Origin: Pleomorphomonas oryzae DSM 16300
GTDB lineage: Bacteria > Pseudomonadota > Alphaproteobacteria > Rhizobiales > Pleomorphomonadaceae
Length of the DNA stretch: 64,000 bases
Assembly (NCBI RefSeq): GCF_000422965.1
Contig: NZ_AUHB01000001.1
Span: 1 to 64,000, forward strand
Direction of reading: 5' to 3'
In this document: positions 35,696 to 44,225 of the stretch, piece by piece
Position numbering within the stretch: the stretch's first letter is position 1
Layout of the letters: every line of letters starts with the position of its first letter
The notes under the pieces: generated by a model
The model's input: the letters and a program-made list of their open reading frames with translations, nothing else
What the model was told of the DNA's origin: nothing
Database searches by the model: none
Made by a program: the position numbers and the translations under genes

Positions 35696-36115
35696 ATGAT
35701 GGGTGAATATGCGGTGAGCGTCGAGGTGCCCGGCGTTGAAGACTATTGTCGCCTTCGCCGAATTGCCGGTCTCACGCCCCGAAGCGCAACGGCGGCAGCG
35801 GCCGGTCTTCCCAACACGGTTGTCGGCGTCCTGGTCAGGCAGGGCGAGGCCGTCGTCGGCATGGGGCGCGCCGTTGGCGATGGGCTCTGCTACCAAATTG
35901 TCGATATCGCCGTGGACCCAGCCCACCAGAAGCGCGGCCTTGGCAAGGCGATCATGTCAAACCTGATGCAGGAGCTCAAACAGCTCGCTCCGGCGGAAGC
36001 CTACGTTAGCCTGATCGCCGATGGCGACGCTAGGCACCTCTATGCCCAATACGGCTTCGACTCCACCGCGCCTGCCTCCATCGGCATGGCGCAGTGGATC
36101 GGAAAGAAGCTTTGA
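35696..36115 (+). CDS. GNAT family N-acetyltransferase
   Basis: 139 residues from ATG 35696 (MMGEYAVSVEVP), with GGAG 8 bases upstream; a longer frame adds 20 poor residues. The acetyl-CoA site is visible: VDIAVDPAHQKRGLGKAIM (motif A, Q/RxxGxG/A as QKRGLG) followed by the helix to LMQELKQL. The substrate is unknown. The last roughly 45 codons and the DNA after the stop are duplicated as a decayed copy at 36722-36927, beside tRNA-Thr. Confidence 0.88.
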   Translation: MMGEYAVSVEVPGVEDYCRLRRIAGLTPRSATAAAAGLPNTVVGVLVRQGEAVVGMGRAVGDGLCYQIVDIAVDPAHQKRGLGKAIMSNLMQELKQLAPAEAYVSLIADGDARHLYAQYGFDSTAPASIGMAQWIGKKL

Positions 36116-36139
36116 GTTGCTTGTCGCTCAGGAGGGCAA

Positions 36140-36171
36140 TGACTCCATTGGAAAGGATCGAACTCCCGACC
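36140..36171 (-). pseudogene. tRNA 3'-end remnant
   Basis: The minus strand reads GGTCGGGAGTTCGATCC, then TTTCCAATGGAGTCA. It matches the T arm and 3' end of tRNA-Thr at 36896-36927 in layout, with a damaged acceptor and GTCA in place of the ACCA end. No matching 5' half exists. It stands 24 bases after the intact GNAT gene, just as the real tRNA-Thr stands after the GNAT remnant. Confidence 0.6.
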
Positions 36172-36176
36172 GCTGA

Positions 36177-36539
36177 TTACCGGTCAAAAGATCTCCCCGC
36201 GCATTTGATTGCATCTGCATTTTTGTAAGAATCTTCCGGATTCTTTTGGCCAGCCGTGCAGTACGGTCTTACGAGCAACGAATAACCCTTACCTTGCAAG
36301 CACTTATCTATGAACCGGTGTCTCAGTCCCTGGTTCACGTCGTGCCCGTTTTGCGGATTGATACTCTGAGGAATTTCTTTGATGGAAGCGATCTTGCACG
36401 CATCAAAATCACGCTGCGTTTCGGGATCGCGAACGCCAGCTTTAAAAATCACCCGGCCAAACCCATTGTTGGCGGGAGCGGTCTGACAGGCAGCAAGAAC
36501 GAGCCCGGCGATGGCCAGGATAGCAAAGCCAACACGCAT
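36177..36539 (-). CDS. Small lipoprotein, unknown function
   Basis: 120 residues from ATG 36539 (MRVGFAILAIAGLVLAAC), with GAGG 5 bases upstream. The lipobox LAAC puts the lipidated cysteine at residue 18. The mature protein has four further cysteines and a segment FDACKIASIKEIPQSINPQNG; the pattern suggests an envelope protein of roughly 100 residues. Its stop codon lies 6 bases from the tRNA remnant, so the C-terminus may have been set by the same rearrangement. I do not recognise a family. Confidence 0.7.
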   Translation of the reverse strand: MRVGFAILAIAGLVLAACQTAPANNGFGRVIFKAGVRDPETQRDFDACKIASIKEIPQSINPQNGHDVNQGLRHRFIDKCLQGKGYSLLVRPYCTAGQKNPEDSYKNADAIKCAGRSFDR

Positions 36540-36721
36540 AGTAGCCTCATTGAAATTATTGCCCTTGTACACCTTAGCGCAACCAGACCGGTCGGTCATC
36601 GCGCGACCGCTCGTCCGGCGAGCCGTTTGATCAACTAAGCGTTACTCGCGGCCGACAGTTCACTGGCTCTTTTCGACCCGTTCGCGGCTATCGTTGTCAC
36701 GTGGAAAGTTGCCTGCAGAGT

Positions 36722-36862
36722 GGGAGCTCAAGCAGCTCGCCTCCGTGGAAGCCCACGTCGGCCTGAACACCGATGGTGACGCCACACATCTCCACGCCCA
36801 ATACAGCTTTATACCCGCCGCGCCCGCATCCATCGGCATGGCGGCGCAACGGATCGGAACGA
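36722..36862 (+). pseudogene. GNAT acetyltransferase 3' remnant
   Basis: The reading frame gives ELKQLASVEAHVGLNTDGD, then HAQYSF and APASIGMAAQRIG. This parallels the C-terminus of the GNAT protein at 35696-36115 (ELKQLAPAEAYVSL, HLYAQYGF, APASIGMAQWIG). The acetyl-CoA-binding N-terminal part is absent and the stop is lost, with the frame running into tRNA-Thr. It is a fragment, not a gene. Confidence 0.8.
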
Positions 36863-36895
36863 AATCTTGGGTTTGTTTGTGTCTCGAAAGGAGAA

Positions 36896-36970
36896 TGGTG
36901 CCGGCGGAGAGGATTGAACTCCCGACCTTCGGTTTACAAAACCGCTGCACTACCGCTGTGCTACGCCGGC
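36896..36970 (-). tRNA. tRNA-Thr (TGT)
   Basis: A 75-base cloverleaf including encoded CCA. The acceptor GCCGGCG pairs with CGCCGGC, the D arm is AGCACAGCGGTAGTGC, the anticodon loop is TTTGTAA (anticodon TGT) and the T loop is TTCAATC. It follows rlmB on the same strand by 70 bases. Confidence 0.96.
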
Positions 36971-37040
36971 GCGGGTTTCCGAATAACCGAAGGCACGGTC
37001 AGGCGCAACCCTGCCCGTGCACCTCTTAGGCGTCCTATCG

Positions 37041-37883
37041 TCAAGCGCCGGCAATTGCCTTGCGCACCATGTAGAGCGACAGCACGGCGGCGTTGGAGAC
37101 GTTGAGGCTCTTGATTTCGCCGGGCATGTCGATGCGGGCGAGCACATCGCAGAGGTCGCGGGTCCGCTGACGCAGCCCCTTGCCCTCGGCACCGAGCACC
37201 AGACAGACCGGCGCGGCAAAGCGCGCTTCGTCCAGCGCCTCCGGCGCCTCCGAATCGAGCCCCACCACCGTGAAGCCGGCCGCCTTCATTTCCTCGAGCG
37301 TGTCGCCGAGATTGCGGACCGTGGTCACCGGCACCACGTCGAGCGCGCCGGAGGCCGATTTGGCCAGCACGCCGGATTCGGCGGCGCTGTGACGCGTCGT
37401 CGTCAGCACGGCATCGACCGAGAAAGCCGTTGCCGACCGCAGGATGGCGCCGACGTTGTGCGGATCGGTCACCTGGTCGAGCGCCAGCACGAGACGGGCA
37501 CCGGACAGGTCCACCGTCGTCAGTGGCTTCAGCGGCTGGACTTCCAGCGCGCAGCCCTGATGGACGGCCTCGGAGCCAAGCAGCCGGTCGAGAGAATAGG
37601 GAGAAGCCTCCTCGGCGGCGATCGGCAGCTTGCCCTCGGGAAAACGCTCGGCAAGGCGGGCCTGGGCGTTGCGGGTGGCGAGCAGGCGCAGAGCGACCCG
37701 GCGGGGATTCTTCAGCGCGAATTCCACCGTGTGCAGGCCGTAGAGCCACAGCGCCTCGCCCGCCTCGCGCTCGCGCTTGGGGCGGGGGCGGAATTCGCGC
37801 GGGCCGAATTTACCGGCGGGCCGGCCCTGCGGCCGCCCAGGACGTTTGCCGGGGCGTTTGGGGGAAGAGGTTTCGTCAGACAT
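37041..37883 (-). CDS. rlmB: 23S rRNA (guanosine-2'-O-)-methyltransferase, TrmH/SpoU family
   Basis: It probably 2'-O-methylates G2251 of 23S rRNA. 280 residues from ATG 37883 (MSDETSSPKRPGKRPG). A basic Pro/Arg/Gly-rich tail (about 1-40) precedes the substrate-binding domain (LWLYGLHTVEFALKNPRR). The SPOUT knot carries motif 1 DQVTDPHNVGAILRSA, motif 2 LVLGAEGKGLR and motif 3 IKSLNVSNAAVLSLY. All three match the RlmB subgroup. A longer frame upstream adds 22 residues without a ribosome site. Confidence 0.92.
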   Translation of the reverse strand: MSDETSSPKRPGKRPGRPQGRPAGKFGPREFRPRPKREREAGEALWLYGLHTVEFALKNPRRVALRLLATRNAQARLAERFPEGKLPIAAEEASPYSLDRLLGSEAVHQGCALEVQPLKPLTTVDLSGARLVLALDQVTDPHNVGAILRSATAFSVDAVLTTTRHSAAESGVLAKSASGALDVVPVTTVRNLGDTLEEMKAAGFTVVGLDSEAPEALDEARFAAPVCLVLGAEGKGLRQRTRDLCDVLARIDMPGEIKSLNVSNAAVLSLYMVRKAIAGA

Positions 37884-38021
37884 GCCGCGCTTATAGCCGC
37901 GACGCCCGTCCGGCGCCAGTGGCGCGGCTTTTTCTTCGGGCTCATGCACCGGCCGACCGGCCGACCATCGGCGACCGCTTCAGGCCGATTGCGTTGTCGA
38001 CAAAACAATCGGGCGGTGGGG

Positions 38022-38050
38022 TTGACAGCGCCCGGCATGGTCGCCATAAG
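38022..38050 (+). promoter_or_regulatory. Predicted promoter of tRNA-Tyr
   Basis: A consensus TTGACA (38022-38027), a 17-base spacer, then CATAAG (38045-38050) lie about 45 bases before the tRNA 5' end. Confidence 0.72.
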
Positions 38051-38094
38051 AGCGCCCGTTCAGCTGACGTCTTCGGGCAGCGGCGGAGCAGGAT

Positions 38095-38179
38095 GGGAGA
38101 ATGTCCCGAGTGGCAAAGGGGGCGGACTGTAAATCCGCTGGCTAAGCCTTCGTAGGTTCGAGTCCTACTTCTCCCACCA
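38095..38179 (+). tRNA. tRNA-Tyr (GTA)
   Basis: An 85-base class II tRNA with encoded CCA. The acceptor GGGAGAA pairs with TTCTCCC, the anticodon loop is CTGTAAA (anticodon GTA), and a long variable arm TGGCTAAGCCTTCG is followed by T loop TTCGAGT. A T-rich tract follows the 3' end. Confidence 0.97.
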
Positions 38180-38415
38180 TCTCTTTTTCCACGCATAGCC
38201 TCCTGATAAGCACTGGTTTCGCTGCGGCGTGTTTCGCGGTGGAGATGTCGCGCTCGGCTGGCTGTCGCAGTGAATTGCGGCTCTGCGCCATCGAATGGAT
38301 CGCTCGGATGCTACCGGATGCAGACTGTTTGGCAGGCGTGCGGAGGGGGCAGGAACGCAACCAACGTCACGATTCCCGCCCCTTTGCCATTAGTCGAGAC
38401 CGACCGCCGTTGTGG

Positions 38416-40035
38416 CTACCCGCTCAGCGCCTCGAACAATCGCGCCACCGCCTCCGCGCCGGGGTCGGCGTGGCCGGCCAGCTTTTCGGCGTTCACATAG
38501 GCGGCGCGGCCGGCCTTGGCGACACTCAGCGTCGCGGTATGGTCCGCGCCCTTTCGCGCCGCCGTCGCCGCGGCGGCAAGGCCGTCTTTCAGGGCTGAAA
38601 GCGCCGGCTGCAGGGCGTCGATCATGGTGCGGTCGCCCAGCCTTGCCCCGCCGATTTCCTGCATGCGCGCCAGCCCGGCCATCAGCGCGTCGCGCATGGG
38701 CAATCCGCTGGAGGCCGCGTCGCCGGCCGCCGCGAAGAAGATCGCCAGCAGCACGCCCGACGACCCGCCCATGGTCTGGCTGAACTCAAGCCCGATCGCC
38801 CGATAGAGCTGGGTATGGTCGGCAAGCGGCAGGTGATCCAAAGCGCCCAACAGAGCCCTCGCCGCGCCGGCAAGGGTCGACCCGGTGTCGCCGTCTCCCG
38901 ATTTTGCGTCCAGCGCGTTCAGTTCGGCTTCCAGCGAGATCATGATGTTGCAACACCTGACGAGAAAGTCGCGGGTCGCCGGATGCTGCGAGGGAATCGG
39001 CAGAATCGGCCTCAGGCCATCGGGAAGGGCCAAGACGGCGGGGGCGCTGACCCGATGGCAGCCGGGCCAGGCGGACATGGCAACCGGGCTCAGTAGCGAC
39101 GCCTCGTCATCGGGCGTCAGCGGACAGATCGACACCGAGGCGCCGCGCATGTCGAGCGAGGTCATCATGGCGGCCGGCCCGACGATGAACCTGATCTTCC
39201 TGCCCAGCTCCGAGCGCAGCAACTCGTAGGCCAGCACCGACATTTCCAGCACGGAGGCGCCGCCGAGATTGTTGAGCAGAGCGACATACTCCCTGTCGCC
39301 GGCTTGCGCCGCCAGCTTGTCGATCATCGCCGCCATCGCCTGCTCGGCGCCGAGAAAGTCGATCTGCTCGACACCCGGCTCGCCGTGAATACCGAGGCCC
39401 AGTTCGGCCTTGCCGGGCGCAATGCGGCTTTCCTTGGCCGAACCGGGCACGGTGCAGGTGTCGAGCGACATGCCGATCGACCGGGTACCAGCAATGATCC
39501 TTTCGGCGGCGCTGGTGACCGTCGCCAGATCGCAGCCTTTCTCGGCGAGATCGCCGGCCACCTTGTGCACGAACAGCGTGCCGGCCAATCCGCGCGATTG
39601 TGGCAGATTGGGCAATGCAATGTCGTCGTCGACGATGACCATGCTCACCTTGAGGCCGAAGGCGCGCGCCCGTTCGGCGGCGAGGCCGAAGTTCAGCCGG
39701 TCGCCGGTGTAGTTCTTGACCACCAAGAGGCAGCCCTGAGGTCCGGTGACGGCCAGAATTCCGGCCAGCACCGCATCGACGGACGGCGAGGCGAAGACGT
39801 CGCCGCAAACCGCGGCCGTCAGCATGCCCGGCCCGACGAAGCCGACATGCGCCGGCTCGTGCCCCGAGCCACCGCCAGAGACGATGGCGACCCGGCTCTT
39901 GTCCCAATCCGCCCGCATCACCACGCGGATATGCGGGAAGCCGTCCAGCCTAACGAGGCGCCCTCCCGAGGCCATCACCGCCCCTTCGATCGCCTCGGTG
40001 ACGATGTTCTCACGCTTGTTCATGAACTGCGTCAT
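38416..40035 (-). CDS. ATP-dependent dihydroxyacetone-type kinase (DhaK-DhaL fusion)
   Basis: It phosphorylates dihydroxyacetone or a similar short ketose with ATP. 539 residues. The DhaK half has GGGSGHEPAHVGFVG (His59), NYTGDRLNFG (Asp112) and GLGIHGEPG, whose His217 is the covalent hemiaminal histidine. The DhaL half starts near 365, with the Mg/ADP aspartates in DAKSGDGDTGSTL (376, 381, 383). It is the single-chain ATP type, not the PTS type. It is the last gene of the ABC operon, 12 bases after an ATPase gene. Relatives include erythrulose kinases, so a C4 ketose is an alternative substrate. Confidence 0.9.
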   Translation of the reverse strand: MTQFMNKRENIVTEAIEGAVMASGGRLVRLDGFPHIRVVMRADWDKSRVAIVSGGGSGHEPAHVGFVGPGMLTAAVCGDVFASPSVDAVLAGILAVTGPQGCLLVVKNYTGDRLNFGLAAERARAFGLKVSMVIVDDDIALPNLPQSRGLAGTLFVHKVAGDLAEKGCDLATVTSAAERIIAGTRSIGMSLDTCTVPGSAKESRIAPGKAELGLGIHGEPGVEQIDFLGAEQAMAAMIDKLAAQAGDREYVALLNNLGGASVLEMSVLAYELLRSELGRKIRFIVGPAAMMTSLDMRGASVSICPLTPDDEASLLSPVAMSAWPGCHRVSAPAVLALPDGLRPILPIPSQHPATRDFLVRCCNIMISLEAELNALDAKSGDGDTGSTLAGAARALLGALDHLPLADHTQLYRAIGLEFSQTMGGSSGVLLAIFFAAAGDAASSGLPMRDALMAGLARMQEIGGARLGDRTMIDALQPALSALKDGLAAAATAARKGADHTATLSVAKAGRAAYVNAEKLAGHADPGAEAVARLFEALSG

Positions 40036-40047
40036 GTTGGTCCCCCC

Positions 40048-41043
40048 TCAGACGATGCGCGCGCCGGCGGCGTCGAAATAGAATGGCTTCAGCGGCTGGA
40101 TCTTGACGATATCGCCGGCACGCAGCGGTGTGTGCGCATCGATGACGGTGGTCAGGTCGTGGTTCCTGAACGCGAGATGCAGGCGCGTCTGATCGCCGAG
40201 ATGCTCGACACGCTTGACCAGGCTGTCCTGTCCCTCGCCCTGAAGGATCTGCTCGGGCCGCATGCCGATGTAGGCAGCGCCCGACGGTGCCGGGCCGAAC
40301 AGGTCGGCCGGCAGGATGTTGATATGCGGCTGCCCCAGGCGTCCGGCGGCGTAGATGCTGACGGGCTGTTCGTAGATCTCGCGTGGCGTTCCGAACTGCA
40401 CCAGCCGGCCATGATCGAGGACGCCGACATGGGTCGCCATGGTCATCGCCTCGATCTGGTCGTGGGTGACGTAGAGAAAGGTGGCGCCGAGATTGGCCTG
40501 GATGTTCTTGAGCTCGATGCGCAGGTCGGCGCGCAACTTGGCATCCAGCGAGGAGAGCGGCTCGTCCATCAGGTAGACCGACGGACTGCGAACCAGGGCG
40601 CGGCCGATCGACACGCGCTGCATTTCGCCGCCTGAGAGGGCCGTCGCCTTGTTGTCGAGCTTGTGGGAGATCTGAAGGATCTCCGCCACCTCGGCCACCT
40701 TGCGGGCAATCTCAGCCTTGGGCGTCCTGAGCAGGGGCGACTTGAGCGGAAACTCCATGTTCTCGCGCACCGTCAGATGCGGATAGAGCGAGTATTGCTG
40801 GAACACCATGGCCACGTTGCGCTCGGCCGGCGGCAACCCGCGCATGGAACGGCCGGCGATGAACACCTCGCCTGAATTGGGCGTATCAAGCCCCGACACC
40901 ATGCGCAGCAGCGTCGTCTTTCCCGCCCCGGTCGGCCCCAGCAACACCACGAAGGAGCCATCGGGCACCGTCAGGGAAACGTCCTCGAGGGCCGTCTGCC
41001 GTCCGAAGGATTTCGAGACGTTCTGCAAAAGGACTTCAGCCAT
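40048..41043 (-). CDS. ABC importer ATPase (sugar/polyol, MalK/UgpC class), second copy
   Basis: 331 residues from ATG 41043 (MAEVLLQNVSKSFG). Walker A is GPTGAGKTT at about 36-44, the signature LSGGEMQRVSIG near 138, and Walker B VYLMDEPLSSLDAK. A C-terminal TOBE/OB regulatory region (from about 235) ends KIQPLKPFYFDAAGARIV. It overlaps the preceding ATPase gene by 8 bases. Two non-identical ATPases in one operon is the arrangement of the rhizobial glycerol importer GlpST. Confidence 0.92.
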   Translation of the reverse strand: MAEVLLQNVSKSFGRQTALEDVSLTVPDGSFVVLLGPTGAGKTTLLRMVSGLDTPNSGEVFIAGRSMRGLPPAERNVAMVFQQYSLYPHLTVRENMEFPLKSPLLRTPKAEIARKVAEVAEILQISHKLDNKATALSGGEMQRVSIGRALVRSPSVYLMDEPLSSLDAKLRADLRIELKNIQANLGATFLYVTHDQIEAMTMATHVGVLDHGRLVQFGTPREIYEQPVSIYAAGRLGQPHINILPADLFGPAPSGAAYIGMRPEQILQGEGQDSLVKRVEHLGDQTRLHLAFRNHDLTTVIDAHTPLRAGDIVKIQPLKPFYFDAAGARIV

Positions 41044-42130
41044 GGTGCAATACCCCATGATTGGCCGTTGAGATCAGCGCGCGACCATCGGATCCAAACA
41101 GCGAGATCGAGCGGGCGTCGAACCGGAGCCCCACGGTTTCGCCAACCGTCACCATCTTGTTGGAGCTGAGGCGCGCCTTGACCAGACCGAGCGGCGTATC
41201 CAGCGTGACGATCTGGGTGGTGCCGAGATATTCGACCGCCATGATGCGCCCGCGATAGGCGGCGGCATCGTCGAGATGCACGTGTTCGGGCCTGACGCCC
41301 AGAACCAGCGTGCCGTCGCTGCCGCTGATCATCTTGGGGATCTGCACCTCGGTGCCGGCCAGCATCACCGACGTCGCGCCATGTCCCACCATGCCCTCGA
41401 AGGGCAGCAGGTTCATGGCCGGGGAGCCAATGAAGGTGGCGACGAAGGTGGTCGCCGGCCAGTCGTAGATCTCCTGCGGGCGGCCGAACTGCTCGACGAC
41501 GCCGTGGTTCATCACCACGATCTTGTCGCCCATCTGCATCGCTTCGAGCTGGTCATGCGTCACGTAGACCGTGGTGGCGTGCATCCGGTCGTGAAGGGCG
41601 CGCAGCTCCTGCGCCATGTGCTCACGGAACTCGGCGTCGAGGGCGCCCAGCGGCTCGTCCATCAGAAAGCAGGCGGGATCGCGCACCACGGCGCGCCCGA
41701 GCGCGACGCGCTGCCTGTCACCGCCCGACAGCCCGCCCACAGGCTTGTCGAGCAAGGCGGTGATGCCCAGGATCTTGGCCACCTCATCGACCTTGGCCCG
41801 CACCTGGTCTCTTGGCATGCCCTGGCTGACCAAGGGATAGGAGATGTTCTTGCGCACGTTCATGTGCGGGTAGAGGGCGAACATCTGGAAGACGAAGGCG
41901 ATATCGCGCTTTGACGCCGGTTTCTGGCTCACCTCAGTGCCGTTGATGTAAATCTCGCCGGCCGTCGGCAGCTCCAGCCCGGCAATCATCCTGAGCGTTG
42001 TCGTCTTTCCGCAGCCCGACGGTCCCAGCAGCATGAAGAACTCGCCGTCTTCAATGGTAAAACTGGAAGACTGCACGGCAGTGAAGGCGCCAAATTCCTT
42101 ACGCAGGTTCTTGATGACGATCTGTGCCAT
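41036..42130 (-). CDS. ABC importer ATPase (sugar/polyol, MalK/UgpC class), first copy
   Basis: 364 residues. Walker A is GPSGCGKTT at about 36-44, the signature LSGGDRQRVALG near 137, and Walker B CFLMDEPLGALDAE. A C-terminal TOBE region carries VLGVRPEHVHLDD. It starts 3 bases after the GlpU-like gene. With the second ATPase it probably forms a heterodimer, as in GlpS/GlpT. Confidence 0.92.
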   Translation of the reverse strand: MAQIVIKNLRKEFGAFTAVQSSSFTIEDGEFFMLLGPSGCGKTTTLRMIAGLELPTAGEIYINGTEVSQKPASKRDIAFVFQMFALYPHMNVRKNISYPLVSQGMPRDQVRAKVDEVAKILGITALLDKPVGGLSGGDRQRVALGRAVVRDPACFLMDEPLGALDAEFREHMAQELRALHDRMHATTVYVTHDQLEAMQMGDKIVVMNHGVVEQFGRPQEIYDWPATTFVATFIGSPAMNLLPFEGMVGHGATSVMLAGTEVQIPKMISGSDGTLVLGVRPEHVHLDDAAAYRGRIMAVEYLGTTQIVTLDTPLGLVKARLSSNKMVTVGETVGLRFDARSISLFGSDGRALISTANHGVLHHG

Positions 42131-42133
42131 CGG

Positions 42134-42322
42134 TTACTCCGGAAAATGGCTGACGACGATGAACATCACCGTTCCGATCAACGTGACGAGAAAGGAATAG
42201 GTGAAGAGCACCAGCGCGATCGGCTGCATCAGCATGACCACGCCCAAGGCGATCAGCACCGTGGCGACCATTTCCCAAGGGCCTCGGCGCAGGCGCAGGA
42301 GACCGTTGATGAAATCGTTCAT
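42134..42322 (-). CDS. Small membrane protein of polyol ABC operon (GlpU-like, DUF2160)
   Basis: 62 residues from ATG 42322 (MNDFINGLLRLRRGPWEM). Two membrane spans lie at about 18-36 and 38-58. Its start overlaps the permease stop (ATGA, 42319-42322), and it precedes the first ATPase. A small DUF2160 protein at this place is known as GlpU in the rhizobial glycerol importer, but this one is shorter than I would expect, so the family assignment rests on position, size class and topology. It is easily missed because it is embedded in a longer frame overlapping the permease gene. Confidence 0.72.
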   Translation of the reverse strand: MNDFINGLLRLRRGPWEMVATVLIALGVVMLMQPIALVLFTYSFLVTLIGTVMFIVVSHFPE

Positions 42323-43257
42323 TTGCGGACCGCTCCGAAGGTGATGCCGCGCAACAGGTGTTTGCGGAGCAGGATGGTGAAGATCATGATCGGCAGCAGG
42401 AACAGCGTGGCGCCGGCGGCCACGGCGGGCCAATCCTTGCCGCCCGAGCCGATGATGGTGGGGATGAAGGGCGGCGCCGTCTGCGCCGTGCCCGAGGTCA
42501 GGAGCACCGCGAAGGCGTATTCGTTCCAGGAAAAGATCAGGCAGAAGATGGCCGTGGAGGCGATGCCGGTGGCGGCCTGCGGCAGCACCACCTTGTAGAA
42601 GGCCTGGAAGCGCGTGTAGCCGTCGATCAGCGCCGCTTCTTCGTATTCGATGGGGATCTCGTCGATGAAGCCCTTCAGGAGCCAGACCGACAGCGACAGG
42701 TTCACGGCGGTGTAGAGCAGGATCATGCCGAGGTGGGTGTCGCTCAAGCCCAGCTGCCGGTACATCAGGAAGATCGGGATGGCGACGGCGATCGGCGGCA
42801 TCATCCGGGTCGACAGGATGAAGAACAGCAGGTCGTCCTTCAGCGGCACCTTGAAGCGGCTGAAGGCATAGGCGGCGATCGTGCCGAGGAACACCGACAG
42901 GAAGGTCGAGCCGAAGCCGATGATCACCGAGTTCATGAACCGCTCGCCGTAGCGCGAGGGACCGTTGATGACCATGTCGTATTGCCGCACGATGGCGTCG
43001 TACCAAGTGGTCGGCGGTCCCAGCGCGGCGAGGTCTTCCGGCGTCACCCGGCTGCGCGAGGTGAACAGGTTGACGTAGCCCTCGAGCGACGGGCTGAAGA
43101 TCACCTTCGGCGGATAGGCGATGGCGTCGGCCGGCGTCTTGAAGCCGGTGGCGATGATCCAGGCGAGCGGCAGCAAGGTCAGCAGCGCGTAGCCGACAAC
43201 CAGGATCCCTGCGAACCACTTCTGGCGATTGGACGGCTCGGTGATGGAGTAGCTCAT
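42319..43257 (-). CDS. ABC importer permease, MalG type
   Basis: 312 residues from ATG 43257 (MSYSITEPSNRQKWFAG); the frame extends upstream but overlaps the sister permease. The first span is at about 14-34, and a long periplasmic loop contains VIFSPSLEGYVNLFTS. Five more spans follow, with the EAA loop EYEEAALIDGYTRFQAFYKVVLPQ. It overlaps the first permease gene by 4 bases (ATGA) and the GlpU-like gene by 4. Confidence 0.92.
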   Translation of the reverse strand: MSYSITEPSNRQKWFAGILVVGYALLTLLPLAWIIATGFKTPADAIAYPPKVIFSPSLEGYVNLFTSRSRVTPEDLAALGPPTTWYDAIVRQYDMVINGPSRYGERFMNSVIIGFGSTFLSVFLGTIAAYAFSRFKVPLKDDLLFFILSTRMMPPIAVAIPIFLMYRQLGLSDTHLGMILLYTAVNLSLSVWLLKGFIDEIPIEYEEAALIDGYTRFQAFYKVVLPQAATGIASTAIFCLIFSWNEYAFAVLLTSGTAQTAPPFIPTIIGSGGKDWPAVAAGATLFLLPIMIFTILLRKHLLRGITFGAVRK

Positions 43258-44201
43258 CTGTCTTTCACCTTGTTGAGCGCCTTCACGTAGATCGAGGCCA
43301 GACCGAAGACGGTGACGAACAGGATCACCGCGTAGGCCGAGGCAAAGCCGGTGCGCCATTTCTCGAAGGCTTCGCGCTTGAGGTCGATCGAGGTCAGCAG
43401 GGTGGTGGCGCCGGGGCCGCCGCCGGTGAGTTGCACCACGAGGTCGAACATCTTGAAGTTCTCGATGCCCCGGAACAGCACCGCCAGCATCAGGAAGGGC
43501 AGCGCCATCGGCAGGGTGATGGTCCAGAACTGCCGCCACTTGCTGGCGCGATCGCATTCGGCCGCCTCATAGATGCTGGGCGGGATCGACCGCAGACCGG
43601 CCAGGCAGATCAGCATCACGAAGGGCGTCCACATCCAGGTGTCGACGAGGACGATCGTCCAAGGCGCCAGCGAGACATCGCCGATCATCGAGAAGCTGGC
43701 GGGATCGACACCGGAAAAGAACTCTATGAAGTAATTGAACAATCCGATCTGCGGCTGATAGAGGAAAGTCCAGAAGTTGCCGACGACAGCCGGCGACAGC
43801 ATCATCGGCAGCACGATCAGCGTGGTCCAGAGATCGTTGCCGCGGAACTTCTTGTTGATGAGATAGGCCAGCGAAAAGCCGAGCACGACCTGCAGGACAA
43901 TGGTCCAGATCAGGAAGTGGGCGGTCGCCTGCAAGGATGCCCAGGTGTCCGGATTGGTCAGGATCTTGCGGTAGTTCTCAAGACCGACGAACTCGACCGG
44001 GTTGTTCGGCCGGTTGGTGCGGAAGTTCGTGAGACTCAGGCGGATCGTCCAGATCAGCGGGAAAATATTCACCGCCAGCAGCAGCAGAATGGTCGGCGTC
44101 ACGAACAGCCAGGCGATCGTCCGGTCGGATACGCCCCGGATCCGGCGCGCAAGCTTCGGTGGCGTGGCTGACGCGACGCGTTGGGCGAGATTAAGGGACA
44201 T
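43254..44201 (-). CDS. ABC importer permease, MalF type
   Basis: 315 residues. The N-terminal span VTPTILLLLAVNIFPLIWTI, FVGLENYRKIL, and the EAA loop PPSIYEAAECDRASKWRQFWTITLP are all family features. It starts 63 bases after the binding-protein gene, across a 9-bp hairpin, and is translationally coupled to the MalG-type permease. Confidence 0.92.
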   Translation of the reverse strand: MSLNLAQRVASATPPKLARRIRGVSDRTIAWLFVTPTILLLLAVNIFPLIWTIRLSLTNFRTNRPNNPVEFVGLENYRKILTNPDTWASLQATAHFLIWTIVLQVVLGFSLAYLINKKFRGNDLWTTLIVLPMMLSPAVVGNFWTFLYQPQIGLFNYFIEFFSGVDPASFSMIGDVSLAPWTIVLVDTWMWTPFVMLICLAGLRSIPPSIYEAAECDRASKWRQFWTITLPMALPFLMLAVLFRGIENFKMFDLVVQLTGGGPGATTLLTSIDLKREAFEKWRTGFASAYAVILFVTVFGLASIYVKALNKVKDR

Positions 44202-44225
44202 GGCTTTGCTTTCCTGGAGCGGCGA

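Noticed and set aside
33704-35926. A 740-codon minus-strand frame that could be read as a giant permease
   Set aside because: Only the last 275 codons look like a DppC-type permease. The upstream part is out of frame across the DppB-type permease gene, and the ATGA overlap at 34528-34531 gives the natural start.
36140-36190. A full tRNA-Thr (GGT) gene reading the loop CCGGTAA as an anticodon
   Set aside because: There is no 5' half to pair with the acceptor strand, the CCA end is lost, and the putative anticodon bases belong to the end of the lipoprotein gene. It is kept only as a 3' remnant.
42134-43219. A 361-codon minus-strand frame ending in the GlpU-like sequence
   Set aside because: Its first 300 codons are an out-of-frame reading of the MalG-type permease. 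Only the last 62 codons are protein-like.
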